Shown here piece by piece: positions 13,784 to 22,178 of a DNA stretch of 64,000 nt. The stretch is from a virus. Numbering within the stretch: the first letter of the stretch is position 1; each line of letters begins with the position of its first letter. Below the pieces are notes generated by a model. That model did no database searches. It saw only the letters and a list, made by a program, of their open reading frames with translations, and had not been told where the DNA came from. The position numbers were made by a program, and so were the translations under genes. The stretch is taken from positions 60,054 to 124,053 of the IMG/VR virus record IMGVR_UViG_3300036881_000188; one strand, given 5' to 3'.

Positions 13784-13877
13784 GATAGCCAAGTGGTGGA
13801 TCTATCATCCCGTCTGCCGCCAGGAGTGGGAGAAGCGCGGGTTGGTTGCGCCACCTCTACCTGCAGAGCAAGCCTAA
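13698..13877 (+). CDS. hypothetical protein, 59 aa
   Basis: The ATG at 13698 has AGAGGAAAC upstream and lies inside the ThiF gene end. The protein is acidic and helical (LFRQLDPAEEADFRKYAQEN), then WWIYHPVCRQEW. Its length and charge resemble small PRTRC- or phage-linked proteins of unknown role. It is the last gene before the SSB leader. Confidence 0.65.
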   Translation: MLQEILFRQLDPAEEADFRKYAQENDPPEIAKWWIYHPVCRQEWEKRGLVAPPLPAEQA

Positions 13878-13893
13878 GGGCTTTACCCGAATG
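13875..13893 (+). promoter_or_regulatory. TAGGGG-like element, copy 4
   Basis: TAAGGGCTTTACCCGAATG starts in a stop codon and lies 24 bases before the palindrome at 13917. The same two-box order is seen at 19019/19063. Both precede DNA-metabolism genes. Confidence 0.4.
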
Positions 13894-13916
13894 CAGTCCG
13901 GTGTCTGGCGAGCTAC

Positions 13917-13927
13917 CTTACGGTTAG
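13917..13927 (+). promoter_or_regulatory. palindromic box CTTACGGTTAG
   Basis: This 11-base box differs by one or two bases from CTAAC-n-GTTAG and lies 75 bases before the SSB start. It is a candidate binding site for the XRE-type regulator encoded at 17890-18300 on the minus strand. Confidence 0.5.
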
Positions 13928-14001
13928 TTTTGTACTCGCTCAGATTGATGTCAACTAAGAGAATCCCCGGCCGTATGGCTGGATGAAAGAGGAAGAGAAG
14001 C

Positions 14002-14619
14002 ATGGCAGGAATCAAGGTTCATTTCGATGGCAAGATTGGCAAGCAGCCGGAGTTGCAGGGTGAAGGCGACAAGGCTTGGGTGCAGGTCGGCGTCGCCACC
14101 GAGCGGTGGGTCGGCGAAGGCAAGGGCGACGTCCGCAACTACAACGGCCAGGATCAGACCACGGCCTACAAGACCACTTGGGTCAACGTGGTTGCATTCG
14201 GCCGTCAGGCTCAGTATGTTGCCGAACGGTTCAGCCCCGGCGACACGATCGTCATCAACGATGGCGAGATGGAGTTCACGACCTATTCGAAGAAGGACAA
14301 GCAGAGCGGCAATGTGATCGACAACGCGGCCGTCGGCTTCCGCTGCGTTGCGCGCGACATCTCCGGTCCGTTCCGTGTGGTGCCTAAGAGCGAAAACAAC
14401 GGCAACAGCAACGGGAATGGCGGGAACGGGAACCATCAGCAGGCCGCTGCGCCCGCACAGCAACCGGCCCCGCGTCAGACGGCAGCTCCTCGTCAGGCCG
14501 CGGCGCCCCGCACACAAGCGGCAGCTCCCGCAGCCCGGCAGACACAGCAGCGGCAATCCGCCCCTGCGGCTGTCCAGCCCGCGCAGCAGGCCCTGATCGA
14601 CGACGACATCCCCTTCTGA
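14002..14619 (+). CDS. ssb: single-stranded DNA-binding protein
   Basis: The protein has 205 residues. The N-terminal OB fold spans about 1-125 (VHFDGKIGKQPEL, VATERWV, TTWVNVVAFGRQAQYVAERF, GDTIVINDGEM). A long Gly/Asn/Gln/Pro/Ala-rich linker follows, and the chain ends in DDDIPF, the acidic tip by which SSB recruits replication and repair enzymes. The ATG has GGAAGAGAAGC upstream. The 124-base leader contains the two motif boxes described separately. Confidence 0.95.
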   Translation: MAGIKVHFDGKIGKQPELQGEGDKAWVQVGVATERWVGEGKGDVRNYNGQDQTTAYKTTWVNVVAFGRQAQYVAERFSPGDTIVINDGEMEFTTYSKKDKQSGNVIDNAAVGFRCVARDISGPFRVVPKSENNGNSNGNGGNGNHQQAAAPAQQPAPRQTAAPRQAAAPRTQAAAPAARQTQQRQSAPAAVQPAQQALIDDDIPF

Positions 14620-14630
14620 GATGGAAGAGA

Positions 14631-14653
14631 GCCGGGTGGTAACCCCACCCGGC
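14631..14653 (+). terminator. hairpin after ssb
   Basis: GCCGGGTGG-TAACC-CCACCCGGC forms a 9-bp GC-rich stem 11 bases after the SSB stop. Only a short TTC follows, so termination is probable rather than certain. Confidence 0.65.
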
Positions 14654-14663
14654 TTCAAGAGCT

Positions 14664-15260
14664 ATGACCGAACTCGTTGTTTCAGCACGAATCATGATCG
14701 AAGAAGCCGTCGACTATGTGTATATGTCGCGGGTCGGAATCACTTGTCTGAACCGATTTGGAGAGTTGATCAGCTTCGTGTTGGACCCCAATGAGGCGCC
14801 CTACACCGTAGTGGTGCAGGATTGCCTCGTGCTTCCTGGTCTTCATCTGATGGTCAGTCACGTTTTCGTCGACCGGTATATGAAGTGGGCCGGTCTGGAC
14901 GAACCGTTTCAAGTTTGGCGCTGGCATCTTGATGTCTATCCGCCCATGGGAATCGTCCCCGTCCAGTACGGTGTCTACGGTGATTCGGTTCTGCGGAAAG
15001 ACAGAATTTACCGCTCGTCTTTTGAACCAGTTGGCGGTCCTGAACTGACTGATCCGGTTCTGCTTGGGATGCAGTTCGCAGCAAAGGATATACCTACGGC
15101 AGCTTGCACCTGTGATCTGGTTGCAGAGCGGCAGTTGTATCGGCGGAACTCTCCGTTCCTGCCACATCCCGGTAATTTCGATGCCAGGCTTGGCATCCTG
15201 GTCGACTACGAGTCAGTGCTCGAACAGGACAAAACACCAAAGCAAGAGTGGGTGATGTGA
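14664..15260 (+). CDS. hypothetical protein, 198 aa
   Basis: This protein is not recognised. It is beta-rich with VVVQDCLVLPGLHLMVSHVF in the middle, many aromatics, and Cys near 150 (AACTCDLV). The ATG lies close to the terminator stem, which may influence its translation. The stop overlaps the next gene (TGATG). Confidence 0.65.
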   Translation: MTELVVSARIMIEEAVDYVYMSRVGITCLNRFGELISFVLDPNEAPYTVVVQDCLVLPGLHLMVSHVFVDRYMKWAGLDEPFQVWRWHLDVYPPMGIVPVQYGVYGDSVLRKDRIYRSSFEPVGGPELTDPVLLGMQFAAKDIPTAACTCDLVAERQLYRRNSPFLPHPGNFDARLGILVDYESVLEQDKTPKQEWVM

Positions 15261-15595
15261 TGAGCTTGAATGCAGCACTGAACGCTACCATCGCGTTGAT
15301 TGAGAACCGGCCGGCGCAGTTCCGGGAAATGCTACGCGAACCGACATCGGATGTGAAGAACATCTCGCCGGTGTACAGCCGCATGATCCGCTCTCTGGAC
15401 TTCTATGCGGCCACAAAGATCCGTATCGCCCTGATGGCAGCCTTGCATGTGCAACCGACAGAGGAACAGCTCACTGCGTGTCCGGACTACACGAAAGCAA
15501 CGCGCGCCGATTTCGAGCGGAGCTTCTTCGACGGTGTGACCGCTGTTGAAAAGGTCTTTGAAGGCATTCTCAACATGCTGGAGGAAAAAGAATGA
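15260..15595 (+). CDS. hypothetical helical protein, 111 aa
   Basis: The start overlaps the preceding TGA at 15260. The protein is all-helical (LNAALNATIALIENRPAQF; FFDGVTAVEKVFEGILNML), ending KEE-rich. It overlaps the deformylase gene by ATGA. No family is recognised. Confidence 0.68.
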   Translation: MSLNAALNATIALIENRPAQFREMLREPTSDVKNISPVYSRMIRSLDFYAATKIRIALMAALHVQPTEEQLTACPDYTKATRADFERSFFDGVTAVEKVFEGILNMLEEKE

Positions 15596-16113
15596 CCGCA
15601 ATCTGCGAATATCCGGACGGCGTAATTCTCAAGACCTGCGAACCAGTTGATGCTGAGTTTGGCGAGGGTCTCTCGAATCTGATCGGCGACATGAAGGAAG
15701 CTTGCCACTCCTTCGGTGGACAAGGCCTGGCCGCCAATCAGATCGGCGTCTTGAAGCGGGTCATCATCTACCAGGACAACCAGGGACAGATGCAGTCCCT
15801 GACCAATCCCGAGATCATTGAGTTCGGTTCCGAAACATCGGCGGCCGCGGAGGGTTGCTTGAGCCTGCCCGGCCTGCAGGTCAAGGTTACTCGTCCAACG
15901 GAGATCACCGTCACCGGGCTGACCGAAGACTTTCAACCGATCACTATGGTCGCCGAGGGCCTGGAAGCACGAGTCATTCAGCATGAGATCGACCATCTCA
16001 ACGGCATCTTGATCGTCGATCACCAAGGTAAGCTGAACCGGAAGATGATTCTCGACAAGTGGATGAAGAAGACGATTCAGTTCCGCCGCCACGAACGGAA
16101 ACTGGCGGCATGA
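15592..16113 (+). CDS. def: peptide deformylase
   Basis: Deformylase removes the formyl group from new proteins. All three metal-site motifs are present: GQGLAANQIG (about 43-52), EGCLSLPG (about 87-94) and QHEIDHLNG (about 129-137). The Cys of motif 2 and the two His of motif 3 bind the metal. At 173 residues it has the full bacterial length, longer than many trimmed phage forms. Translation is coupled at both ends (ATGA). It joins tmRNA and PTH2 as translation-support functions. Confidence 0.95.
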   Translation: MTAICEYPDGVILKTCEPVDAEFGEGLSNLIGDMKEACHSFGGQGLAANQIGVLKRVIIYQDNQGQMQSLTNPEIIEFGSETSAAAEGCLSLPGLQVKVTRPTEITVTGLTEDFQPITMVAEGLEARVIQHEIDHLNGILIVDHQGKLNRKMILDKWMKKTIQFRRHERKLAA

Positions 16114-16730
16114 AGCTGATCATCTACACGGATGGTGGCAGCCGTTCAAACTCAGCCACCGAGCCGGGCCCAGCGTCCTGTGCCTTCGTCGCATTCGATG
16201 AGCAGCACAAATACGTTGCCTGCCTGAACGAGACTCTGATCGGCAGCAACAACGTTGCTGAGTACCGGGGTCTGCTGCTGGCTGTAAACAGCCTGGACCC
16301 GTTGCTCGACTTCACATCCGACGTCGATCGTATTGAGTTCCGCGCGGACTCCCAGCTCCTGGTCAATCAGATGACCAGAGAGTGGAGATGCAAGGACGAG
16401 AACCTGATAGCACTTCAACATCAGATTAGAGAAATCCTGGCTTTCTATTCAGGCATTGTCATTTCGTACGTGTGGTATCCGCGGGAAGAAAACAGAGATG
16501 CCGATTATCTCTGCAACCTCGCTCTCGACGGCACCATCATCGACAACATGTTCGGGCCGCTGCCTGTCAAAACCAAGGTCAGAGGCATCTCTGCCGGCCA
16601 ACTGTTTCGTGCCGGCCGTTTGACCGAATCCCGGCCCCTGCGTGTAGATCCCGAGGGCTATGCCCTCTGTGGCTCCTGTAAAGAACGTCTCACCAACTGC
16701 AAGTGCCCGCCACTTGAGGAAGCAGTATAG
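16110..16730 (+). CDS. ribonuclease H with C-terminal Cys cluster
   Basis: RNase H cuts RNA in RNA-DNA hybrids, for example primers. Residues YTDGGSRSN (about 6-14), NVAEYRGLLLA (Glu about 48), FRADSQLLVNQ (Asp about 76) and ENRDADYLCN (Asp about 131) give the four acidic residues. After a linker, residues about 185-200 read CGSCKERLTNCKC, a possible zinc site not part of standard RNase HI. The start is the ATGA overlap with the deformylase. Confidence 0.88.
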   Translation: MKLIIYTDGGSRSNSATEPGPASCAFVAFDEQHKYVACLNETLIGSNNVAEYRGLLLAVNSLDPLLDFTSDVDRIEFRADSQLLVNQMTREWRCKDENLIALQHQIREILAFYSGIVISYVWYPREENRDADYLCNLALDGTIIDNMFGPLPVKTKVRGISAGQLFRAGRLTESRPLRVDPEGYALCGSCKERLTNCKCPPLEEAV

Positions 16731-16732
16731 GC

Positions 16733-17431
16733 ATGGGCTGGATCTCTGGATACTACTCACGCAAGTCACTCATCCGTCAACTGACCACGGACAGCGAGTA
16801 CGGTGGAACTACCCGACGCTGTCTCAAGAAGGTGACGAAGGGCAACATCTTATGGTCGGTCTGGGAAATCGCTGCACCAGGCGTGGCCTCGCATCGCTAC
16901 ATCGGATACGACATCATGCAGCGGTTCAAAGGGGAAGGCTGGGGAGTCAAGTCGCTCGATGAGAGCTGCGGACCTTCCCACTACACCTGTCCGTTGACCT
17001 TCTTCACCGATGTCCCTGAACCGCCGAACGACTATGCCGCGCGCTGGCGTGCAACGATCAAAGAGCAGGCGGCTGGCCGCAGGGGATTCAAACCTGAAGG
17101 TTGGATCAAACTGAAGAGCAACTGCAAGCCTCTCTTCGTGAGGTGCCGTTCAGTCCGTCCTTTCCGGTGTTATGGGTACAGAATTACTCGCAGGCTTCTC
17201 GAAAGACCGGTGCCTGAACTCGACGAGCTGCTCGCCAAGATGGACACTGCATTTGGCGCGTTCGGCCGCAACAGCTGGCACGATATGGATCCTGACGCGG
17301 AGACCAGAGCGAAGATGCTAGCCTTTGCGGAAGCCAACCCGTTTCCTGTCGATCGCAAGTTCTTCGAGTGCGAATGTGTGACGCCAGCGCTGACAGAGGC
17401 TTGGTATCCACAGGAAAGAGAGGCAGCATGA
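16733..17431 (+). CDS. conserved phage-type hypothetical protein, 232 aa
   Basis: The N-terminus MGWISGYYSRKSLIRQL resembles a hypothetical family seen in phages and plasmids, but I cannot name its role. The core is beta-rich (ILWSVWEIAAPG; RYIGYDIMQRF), with SCGPSHYTCP in the middle and a Cys pair near the end. ATG 16733 comes 2 bases after RNase H; it overlaps the next gene by ATGA. Confidence 0.7.
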   Translation: MGWISGYYSRKSLIRQLTTDSEYGGTTRRCLKKVTKGNILWSVWEIAAPGVASHRYIGYDIMQRFKGEGWGVKSLDESCGPSHYTCPLTFFTDVPEPPNDYAARWRATIKEQAAGRRGFKPEGWIKLKSNCKPLFVRCRSVRPFRCYGYRITRRLLERPVPELDELLAKMDTAFGAFGRNSWHDMDPDAETRAKMLAFAEANPFPVDRKFFECECVTPALTEAWYPQEREAA

Positions 17432-17670
17432 CGGAAATCATCGGTGCAGAAGACAACCTGCGAACTTACACCTTCTATTTCCAGATGCCGGAGTTGACCA
17501 GTGTCAACATGGGGCAGTCGGCAACCGCCAAGGCTAGCGATTATGGCACGGCGTTCAACCGTGCCTGGAAAGAAGTCAAGAAGCGGAAGGGCGTGAAGGG
17601 TCACAGCATCACCCAGATGAAAGTCTCGATTGTGGTTGCTGAGAAGCCGAAAAACAACACCAATGGCTGA
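17428..17670 (+). CDS. hypothetical protein, 80 aa
   Basis: The ATGA start at 17428 couples it to the preceding gene. The fold looks like a small alpha/beta domain (YTFYFQMPELTSV; helix YGTAFNRAWKEVKKRKG; strand KVSIVVAEK). It overlaps the next gene by 8 bases. Confidence 0.68.
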   Translation: MTEIIGAEDNLRTYTFYFQMPELTSVNMGQSATAKASDYGTAFNRAWKEVKKRKGVKGHSITQMKVSIVVAEKPKNNTNG

Positions 17671-17932
17671 TCCCTTCCTTGCAGAGATCCCCGGAATGTC
17701 GGACGAGAAGATCGGAAGGTGCCTGGAGTTCGCACAGAAGATCCGTCAGGCAATAACCCAGCAATCCCGATCCAAGGTGCGTGGCTTGCCCAAACACCTG
17801 AAGGATCAGGAAAAGGCTCTTCTGAGGGAGAGGGCTCGCCGGCGCGGCGAAGTGGTGGAAAAGGAAAGTCTGACTGCAGCGCAGGTAGATTACGCCACTC
17901 TTTCCTTCTTCTCGACGGATCGTTCGGCATAG
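17663..17932 (+). CDS. basic helical protein, 89 aa
   Basis: ATG 17663 lies inside the previous gene. The protein is basic and helical (KIGRCLEFAQKIRQAI; RERARRRGEVVEKES). Its last 43 bases overlap the end of the minus-strand regulator gene, so the two transcripts converge here. Confidence 0.62.
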   Translation: MADPFLAEIPGMSDEKIGRCLEFAQKIRQAITQQSRSKVRGLPKHLKDQEKALLRERARRRGEVVEKESLTAAQVDYATLSFFSTDRSA

Positions 17933-18300
17933 AACTTGTCGATCATCTTGATGATGGGCTGGCGTATTGGCTGGGGCAGAGCGTAGAGCTTCTGGCCCAG
18001 CCGATTTGCCTTGGCAGTCTGAGCTGTTTGTTCTTGTGTCAGGTAGCCCACCAGGCTTGGGTAGACGTCTGCAAAAGCCATCTGGATCATCTCGAGGACC
18101 GGAACCTGCAAGACTTCGGCCAGAGCAGGTAACCGTTCGAAGTTTGGCTTGCGAAGGCCAGATTCGATCATGCCAACAAACTCAGGCGCAGAGACCTTGA
18201 GAGCCGCAGCAACCTCGCGCTGCGTCAGGCTCAACTCGCGTCGCCGCCGTCTGATGAATGGACCGAAGTGATTGGTGTGCTTTCCTAAAGTGCGTGGCAT
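17890..18300 (-). CDS. XRE-family transcriptional regulator
   Basis: This is the only minus-strand gene in the window. It has 136 residues, with a Cro/CI-type helix-turn-helix at about 13-68 (FIRRRRRELSLTQREVAAAL, then FVGMIESGLRKPNFERLPALAEVL) and a helical tail. The start ATG (complement of 18298-18300) has GGAGGCAGG upstream. It probably represses the divergent gene at 18369. The palindrome CTAACAGTTGG lies in the 68-base divergent region and recurs before several operons, so this could be a genome-wide regulator; that link is inferred. Confidence 0.85.
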   Translation of the reverse strand: MPRTLGKHTNHFGPFIRRRRRELSLTQREVAAALKVSAPEFVGMIESGLRKPNFERLPALAEVLQVPVLEMIQMAFADVYPSLVGYLTQEQTAQTAKANRLGQKLYALPQPIRQPIIKMIDKFYAERSVEKKERVA

Positions 18301-18345
18301 CCTGCCTCCGGGTTCATTGTCAATCCGAGACCGAGCCTGAGTCAA

Positions 18346-18356
18346 CTAACAGTTGG
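18346..18356 (+). promoter_or_regulatory. palindromic box CTAACAGTTGG in divergent region
   Basis: This box lies 12 bases before the start of the 18369 gene and 45 bases from the regulator start. One base differs from CTAACAGTTAG. It is the most natural place for an operator that controls both the XRE regulator and its neighbours. Confidence 0.55.
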
Positions 18357-18368
18357 ATAGGAGAAGAA

Positions 18369-18677
18369 ATGGCAAATCCCTTGGATCGTACATTGGACAA
18401 GACGGGACGCCTGGACGACGAAACAATCCGGGTGCTTGAGTCTGTCCTGTGCGACATACATCCCCCGATCAACCCAGCGGTCTTATTGTTGGCGATGCGG
18501 AACTGGTACCTGGTTTACGGATCAGGTCCGATCATCCGGGCATGCACCGACTGGTTTATCCAGGTGGTTCAACTGGACACACACAGGCCCGATCTCTACG
18601 ACTGCTACCGGGAAGGCCAGGCGCTCTTCACAGAGAAGACTGGTATAGATCTCGCAGAGAGAGTCGGCGCCCGATGA
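18369..18677 (+). CDS. hypothetical protein, 102 aa
   Basis: ATG 18369 follows ATAGGAGAAGAA. The protein is helical and acidic (RVLESVLCDIHPPINPAVLLLAMRNW). It is divergently placed from the XRE regulator and so probably under its control. No family is recognised. Overlaps the next gene by ATGA. Confidence 0.7.
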   Translation: MANPLDRTLDKTGRLDDETIRVLESVLCDIHPPINPAVLLLAMRNWYLVYGSGPIIRACTDWFIQVVQLDTHRPDLYDCYREGQALFTEKTGIDLAERVGAR

Positions 18678-19021
18678 GAAGCCGCTACACATTCCGGTTG
18701 GGCAGGAAAGAACCAACGGGCCTCGAGTTCCTGTTCAATATCGATGCCGACTGTTCTTCTCAAGCAGTTGTTTCCGGGAACGTTCTGTTGAAGCCCTGTC
18801 ACCTGGGCTTCCTGGGGCTCCTCGCAAAGCGTTGGGAATACCTGCGCGGCGCCGAGAACCTTACCGAGGACAACCTCGTTGGGATTCAACCACTCCCATG
18901 CCGGCGACCGGTTCAATTAGCGCTGGCCTTTGCTCCCGAGTCGGCGCCGCCGCTCCTGGAGGAGCTGGTGTCACCACAGTTCACAGGATGGGTGCCTCTC
19001 CCCGAAGAGCTTTGCTTCTAG
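18674..19021 (+). CDS. hypothetical protein, 115 aa
   Basis: The ATGA start 18674 is coupled to the preceding gene. A beta-rich N-terminus (YTFRLGRKEPTGLEFLFNID) is followed by helices. The stop TAG is part of the TAGGGG element at 19019. No family is recognised. Confidence 0.68.
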   Translation: MRSRYTFRLGRKEPTGLEFLFNIDADCSSQAVVSGNVLLKPCHLGFLGLLAKRWEYLRGAENLTEDNLVGIQPLPCRRPVQLALAFAPESAPPLLEELVSPQFTGWVPLPEELCF

Positions 19022-19038
19022 GGGTTTCCTTCTATATC
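19019..19038 (+). promoter_or_regulatory. TAGGGG element, copy 5
   Basis: TAGGGGTTTCCTTCTATATC begins in the preceding stop codon and lies 44 bases before the palindrome at 19063. The layout parallels the SSB leader. Confidence 0.45.
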
Positions 19039-19062
19039 AATGCCATGTCCAGAGATGGCAGA

Positions 19063-19073
19063 CTAACAGTTAG
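19063..19073 (+). promoter_or_regulatory. palindromic box CTAACAGTTAG (best copy)
   Basis: This is a perfect CTAAC-A-GTTAG palindrome 9 bases before the RecD2-like helicase start, overlapping its ribosome site (TTAGGTGG). A bound protein here would block translation-proximal transcription, as expected for an operator. Confidence 0.55.
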
Positions 19074-19081
19074 GTGGATTT

Positions 19082-21421
19082 GTGGACGAGCAACAGCATT
19101 TCAGGGGTCAGGTTCTGTGGCAGCGGTATCCGCGTGTCATGGACAAACCACCCGAGACCACAACCGAAGGCAGCGAGCCTGAGGACAGTTGTACCTTTCG
19201 GATCCTGACCGTGCATCCGGTTGAACCGGGGCAGAAGGATCTGGCCGTCAAATGCAATTCATTCCCCGACTGGGATCCGGATGATCTGTTCGAGTTCCAC
19301 GGCAAGATGGTCGACGATTCGAAGTACGGGCCGACGTTTGAAGCCGAGCAGGCGGTAAGAGTCATTCCCGATACCATCCGGGGCATTCAGAAGTACCTGG
19401 AGCATCACGTCAAGAGCATCGGCAAGAAGACGGCCGCTGCCTTGATGTCGAAGTTCGGTGTCGCGATCATCAACATCCTTGACAACTCTCCCGAACGCCT
19501 CACCGAGTGCGCCGGAATCGGAGCTGATAAGGCCGACAAGATCGTGGCGTCCTGGCGTAGCCAACATGACCCTGTGCTCCGCCAACTGGAATTGTGGCTG
19601 GCCCGCTTTGACATCCCAAGCGCCTGGGGCAAGAAGTTCCTTGCCGCGTTCGGCAAGGATGCCATTACAATCCTGGAGAAAAATCCCTACCGCTCCATGA
19701 AGCTGAGTGGGATCGGTTTCAAAAAGGCAGACGAGATGGCTGCCCGTATGGGCTGGCCGGAACGCTGCTCGGAACGGACTGAAGGCGCTGTTACGCATGT
19801 GGTCTCAGAAGCAACCAGCAATGGCCATTGCTTCCTTACACAGGATGAGCTCGTGGGTACAGTTCGAAAGGTAGCCAGTAGTAGAAAAGGCACTCTCAAC
19901 CCAAACGAACAGCTTCCGATGGAGGTCGCAGAGCAAGCTGTCATCAAGATGTCGTCTCTCGCCAGCGATCCAGGCCCCAAGCATCTTATTCGCCAGCCAG
20001 TTAAGCTGAACGGCATTGCGATGACTTTCTACTATCTGTCTGTTTATTACGATGCAGAAACTAGACTGGCTCGACGGATCGGAGAGCTGCAGAGCTTTCC
20101 GCATATTGCGCCTCGCGGCATCGAGGAGACACTGGAACGTGTCGAGAAGGACCTGGGCCAAGAGCCGAACAAACAACAACGTCAGGCGGTCATTGCAGCT
20201 CTTCGGAACAACCTGTCGATCCTGACCGGCGGTCCCGGCACTGGCAAGACAACCACCCTCAAGATGCTGTTGCGCACGGCAGCCCGGCTGGGTCTCAACG
20301 TCGAGCTGTGCGCGCCTACTGGCCGCGCTGCCAAGCGCATGGCTGAAGTTACCGGTCAGGAAGCGCAGACGGTCCACAAACTGCTGGAGTGGAGCTATGA
20401 GGACAATGACTTCCAGCGCAATAAGAAGAACTCGCTCAATTGCAGCCTGTTGATCTGCGACGAAGCATCGATGCTGGATCTCCAGCTCGCCGATTCCCTG
20501 ATGGACGCCGTACCTGACTCCTGTTCAGTGGTATTTGTGGGCGACGTGGACCAGCTGCCTTCGGTTGGGCCCGGGATGGTCCTCCGCGACATGATCAACT
20601 GCGAGAAGATCCAGGTCACCAAACTGGAGACCATCTTTCGTCAGGCTGAGAACTCGCTGATCATCCGCAATGCCTACAAGATCAGGACCGGACAGACGCC
20701 GATCTTTCCGGACGTGAAGAAGGGGCAAGGCATTGAAGCAGACTCCTACTTCATGGAAGTTCCCAAGGGACCGGAGGGCAAGGACGATCTGGAGTGGATC
20801 AAAGCGAAGCTGCCTCCGGTCATTCAACGGATTGTTGCCAAGCACGCCGTCGATCCTATCAGGGACATTCAAATCCTGACGCCGATGCGAATCGGCCCAG
20901 CAGGTTCGATTGAGTTCAACAAAGTTCTCCAGGAAACACTGAATCCCAACGGCAAGGAAGTAACTGTCAAAGGTCACAAGTTTCGGACCGGTGACCGTGT
21001 GATGCAACTGGCTAACAACTACCAGCAGGGCATGGAGATCTCGAACGGCGACATCGGGTTCATCAAGGAATTCGATGAAACCCATAAAGAGATCCTGATC
21101 GATTTCTACGGCCGATTGGTTCGTTATCCCTTCAAGGAGACGGACAACCTGTCGCTCTCTTACGCGGCCACGACTCACAAGAGCCAGGGCAGCGAGTTTG
21201 AAATTGTAATTCTCCTCATGACGATGCACCACTATCCGATGCTTGAGCGAAACCTTCTCTACACAGCGAACACCAGGGCCAGGAAGATGATCGTCTTCCT
21301 AGCGTCCTGGGCCGCGGTCAAGCGGGCAGTGGAGCAGTGCAACGTCAACTGCCGGAATACCTTCCTTGTCCAACGTATTCGCAAGGAGGTCAAAGCAGTC
21401 GAGTTGCCGGCGGCTGCTTAG
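19082..21421 (+). CDS. recD2: RecD2-like SF1B DNA helicase
   Basis: The protein has 779 residues. The N-terminal part has OB-like and helix-hairpin-helix segments (SIGKKTAAALMSKFG; AGIGADKADKIVASW). The helicase begins near residue 383: GGPGTGKTTTLK (motif I), CAPTGRAAKRM (Ia), LLICDEASMLD (II), VFVGDVDQLPSVGPG (III) and ATTHKSQGSEFEIV (VI). RecD2 enzymes move 5' to 3' on DNA in repair and fork restart without RecBC. The GTG start 19082 follows the palindromic box; ATG 19140 is an alternative. Confidence 0.92.
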   Translation: MDEQQHFRGQVLWQRYPRVMDKPPETTTEGSEPEDSCTFRILTVHPVEPGQKDLAVKCNSFPDWDPDDLFEFHGKMVDDSKYGPTFEAEQAVRVIPDTIRGIQKYLEHHVKSIGKKTAAALMSKFGVAIINILDNSPERLTECAGIGADKADKIVASWRSQHDPVLRQLELWLARFDIPSAWGKKFLAAFGKDAITILEKNPYRSMKLSGIGFKKADEMAARMGWPERCSERTEGAVTHVVSEATSNGHCFLTQDELVGTVRKVASSRKGTLNPNEQLPMEVAEQAVIKMSSLASDPGPKHLIRQPVKLNGIAMTFYYLSVYYDAETRLARRIGELQSFPHIAPRGIEETLERVEKDLGQEPNKQQRQAVIAALRNNLSILTGGPGTGKTTTLKMLLRTAARLGLNVELCAPTGRAAKRMAEVTGQEAQTVHKLLEWSYEDNDFQRNKKNSLNCSLLICDEASMLDLQLADSLMDAVPDSCSVVFVGDVDQLPSVGPGMVLRDMINCEKIQVTKLETIFRQAENSLIIRNAYKIRTGQTPIFPDVKKGQGIEADSYFMEVPKGPEGKDDLEWIKAKLPPVIQRIVAKHAVDPIRDIQILTPMRIGPAGSIEFNKVLQETLNPNGKEVTVKGHKFRTGDRVMQLANNYQQGMEISNGDIGFIKEFDETHKEILIDFYGRLVRYPFKETDNLSLSYAATTHKSQGSEFEIVILLMTMHHYPMLERNLLYTANTRARKMIVFLASWAAVKRAVEQCNVNCRNTFLVQRIRKEVKAVELPAAA

Positions 21422-21426
21422 TTTCT

Positions 21427-21798
21427 ATGACACGCTTTCTCACAGGAATGACTCACGCAATCGTCACTGTTCCCGAGCGCAAGGACTCGGACAGCAGTGG
21501 CATCAGAGCCACGGTCTCCTTTTGCTTTGGACCGGGTGATGAGAATGCCATTACCTGCATTCATTACCGTCGCTGCGAGAGCGGAACCTTTTGGACGGTT
21601 CCGCACGTAGAGATCATCGAAGCCGGTCGCAAGACCATGGTTCCGGTGTTTCGTGGCGAACTGCTGGAGAAGATGTGCCAAGCCGCGGCCCGCGCACTTG
21701 AGCGAGTCAAAGAACAAATCGGCGCCCCGCAATGGGGCACCAGCTACCGGGTCTTTGGAAGTCCCGACGGTTCACCTATGGTGGAGGTAATCACGTAA
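21427..21798 (+). CDS. hypothetical protein, 123 aa
   Basis: The start is ATG 21427, or ATG 21448 (MTHAIVTVPERK); neither has a strong site. The protein is beta-rich (ATVSFCFGPGD; GTFWTVPHVEIIEAG) with a helix near the end. Stop and next start overlap (TAATG). No family is recognised. Confidence 0.62.
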   Translation: MTRFLTGMTHAIVTVPERKDSDSSGIRATVSFCFGPGDENAITCIHYRRCESGTFWTVPHVEIIEAGRKTMVPVFRGELLEKMCQAAARALERVKEQIGAPQWGTSYRVFGSPDGSPMVEVIT

Positions 21799-22178
21799 TG
21801 GTACTCGTGGAACGTATGGTTCTGTTGCTGATTGAGATGGCTCCCAACAATTGTATGACTGAAGCGAACTTACAGTTAGTTTGTTCCGTGATGAACAAAC
21901 GACACGGCCTGCAACTGGGAAATGGCCTTGACCACTTTCACCAGATGCTCAACTCGCTGAACGAGTTGTATATCGAGCGATGCCCATACGGTTTCCGCCT
22001 GGGTGAGGGTGGCCGTGCCGAACTGGAAGAGATTCACAGACGGCAGGCCCCTTTCTGCCGCAAGTTCAAAGCGGTCGTTAGCCCGATCATCAACCGCACC
22101 GTTCCACCGAGGAGTTGTTCAAATGCCACTGTACGAATTCAAATGCCCCGACGAGAAGAAGTGTGGGCATCAGTTTGA
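21798..22178 (+). CDS. hypothetical protein, 126 aa
   Basis: ATG 21798 overlaps the preceding stop. The N-terminal half is helical (MVLLLIEMAPN; LNSLNELYIERCP) like a small winged-helix or regulatory domain. The last 19 residues are read over the next gene in another frame. A palindrome-like CTTACAGTTAG (21869-21879) occurs inside the coding sequence. Confidence 0.58.
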   Translation: MVLVERMVLLLIEMAPNNCMTEANLQLVCSVMNKRHGLQLGNGLDHFHQMLNSLNELYIERCPYGFRLGEGGRAELEEIHRRQAPFCRKFKAVVSPIINRTVPPRSCSNATVRIQMPRREEVWASV

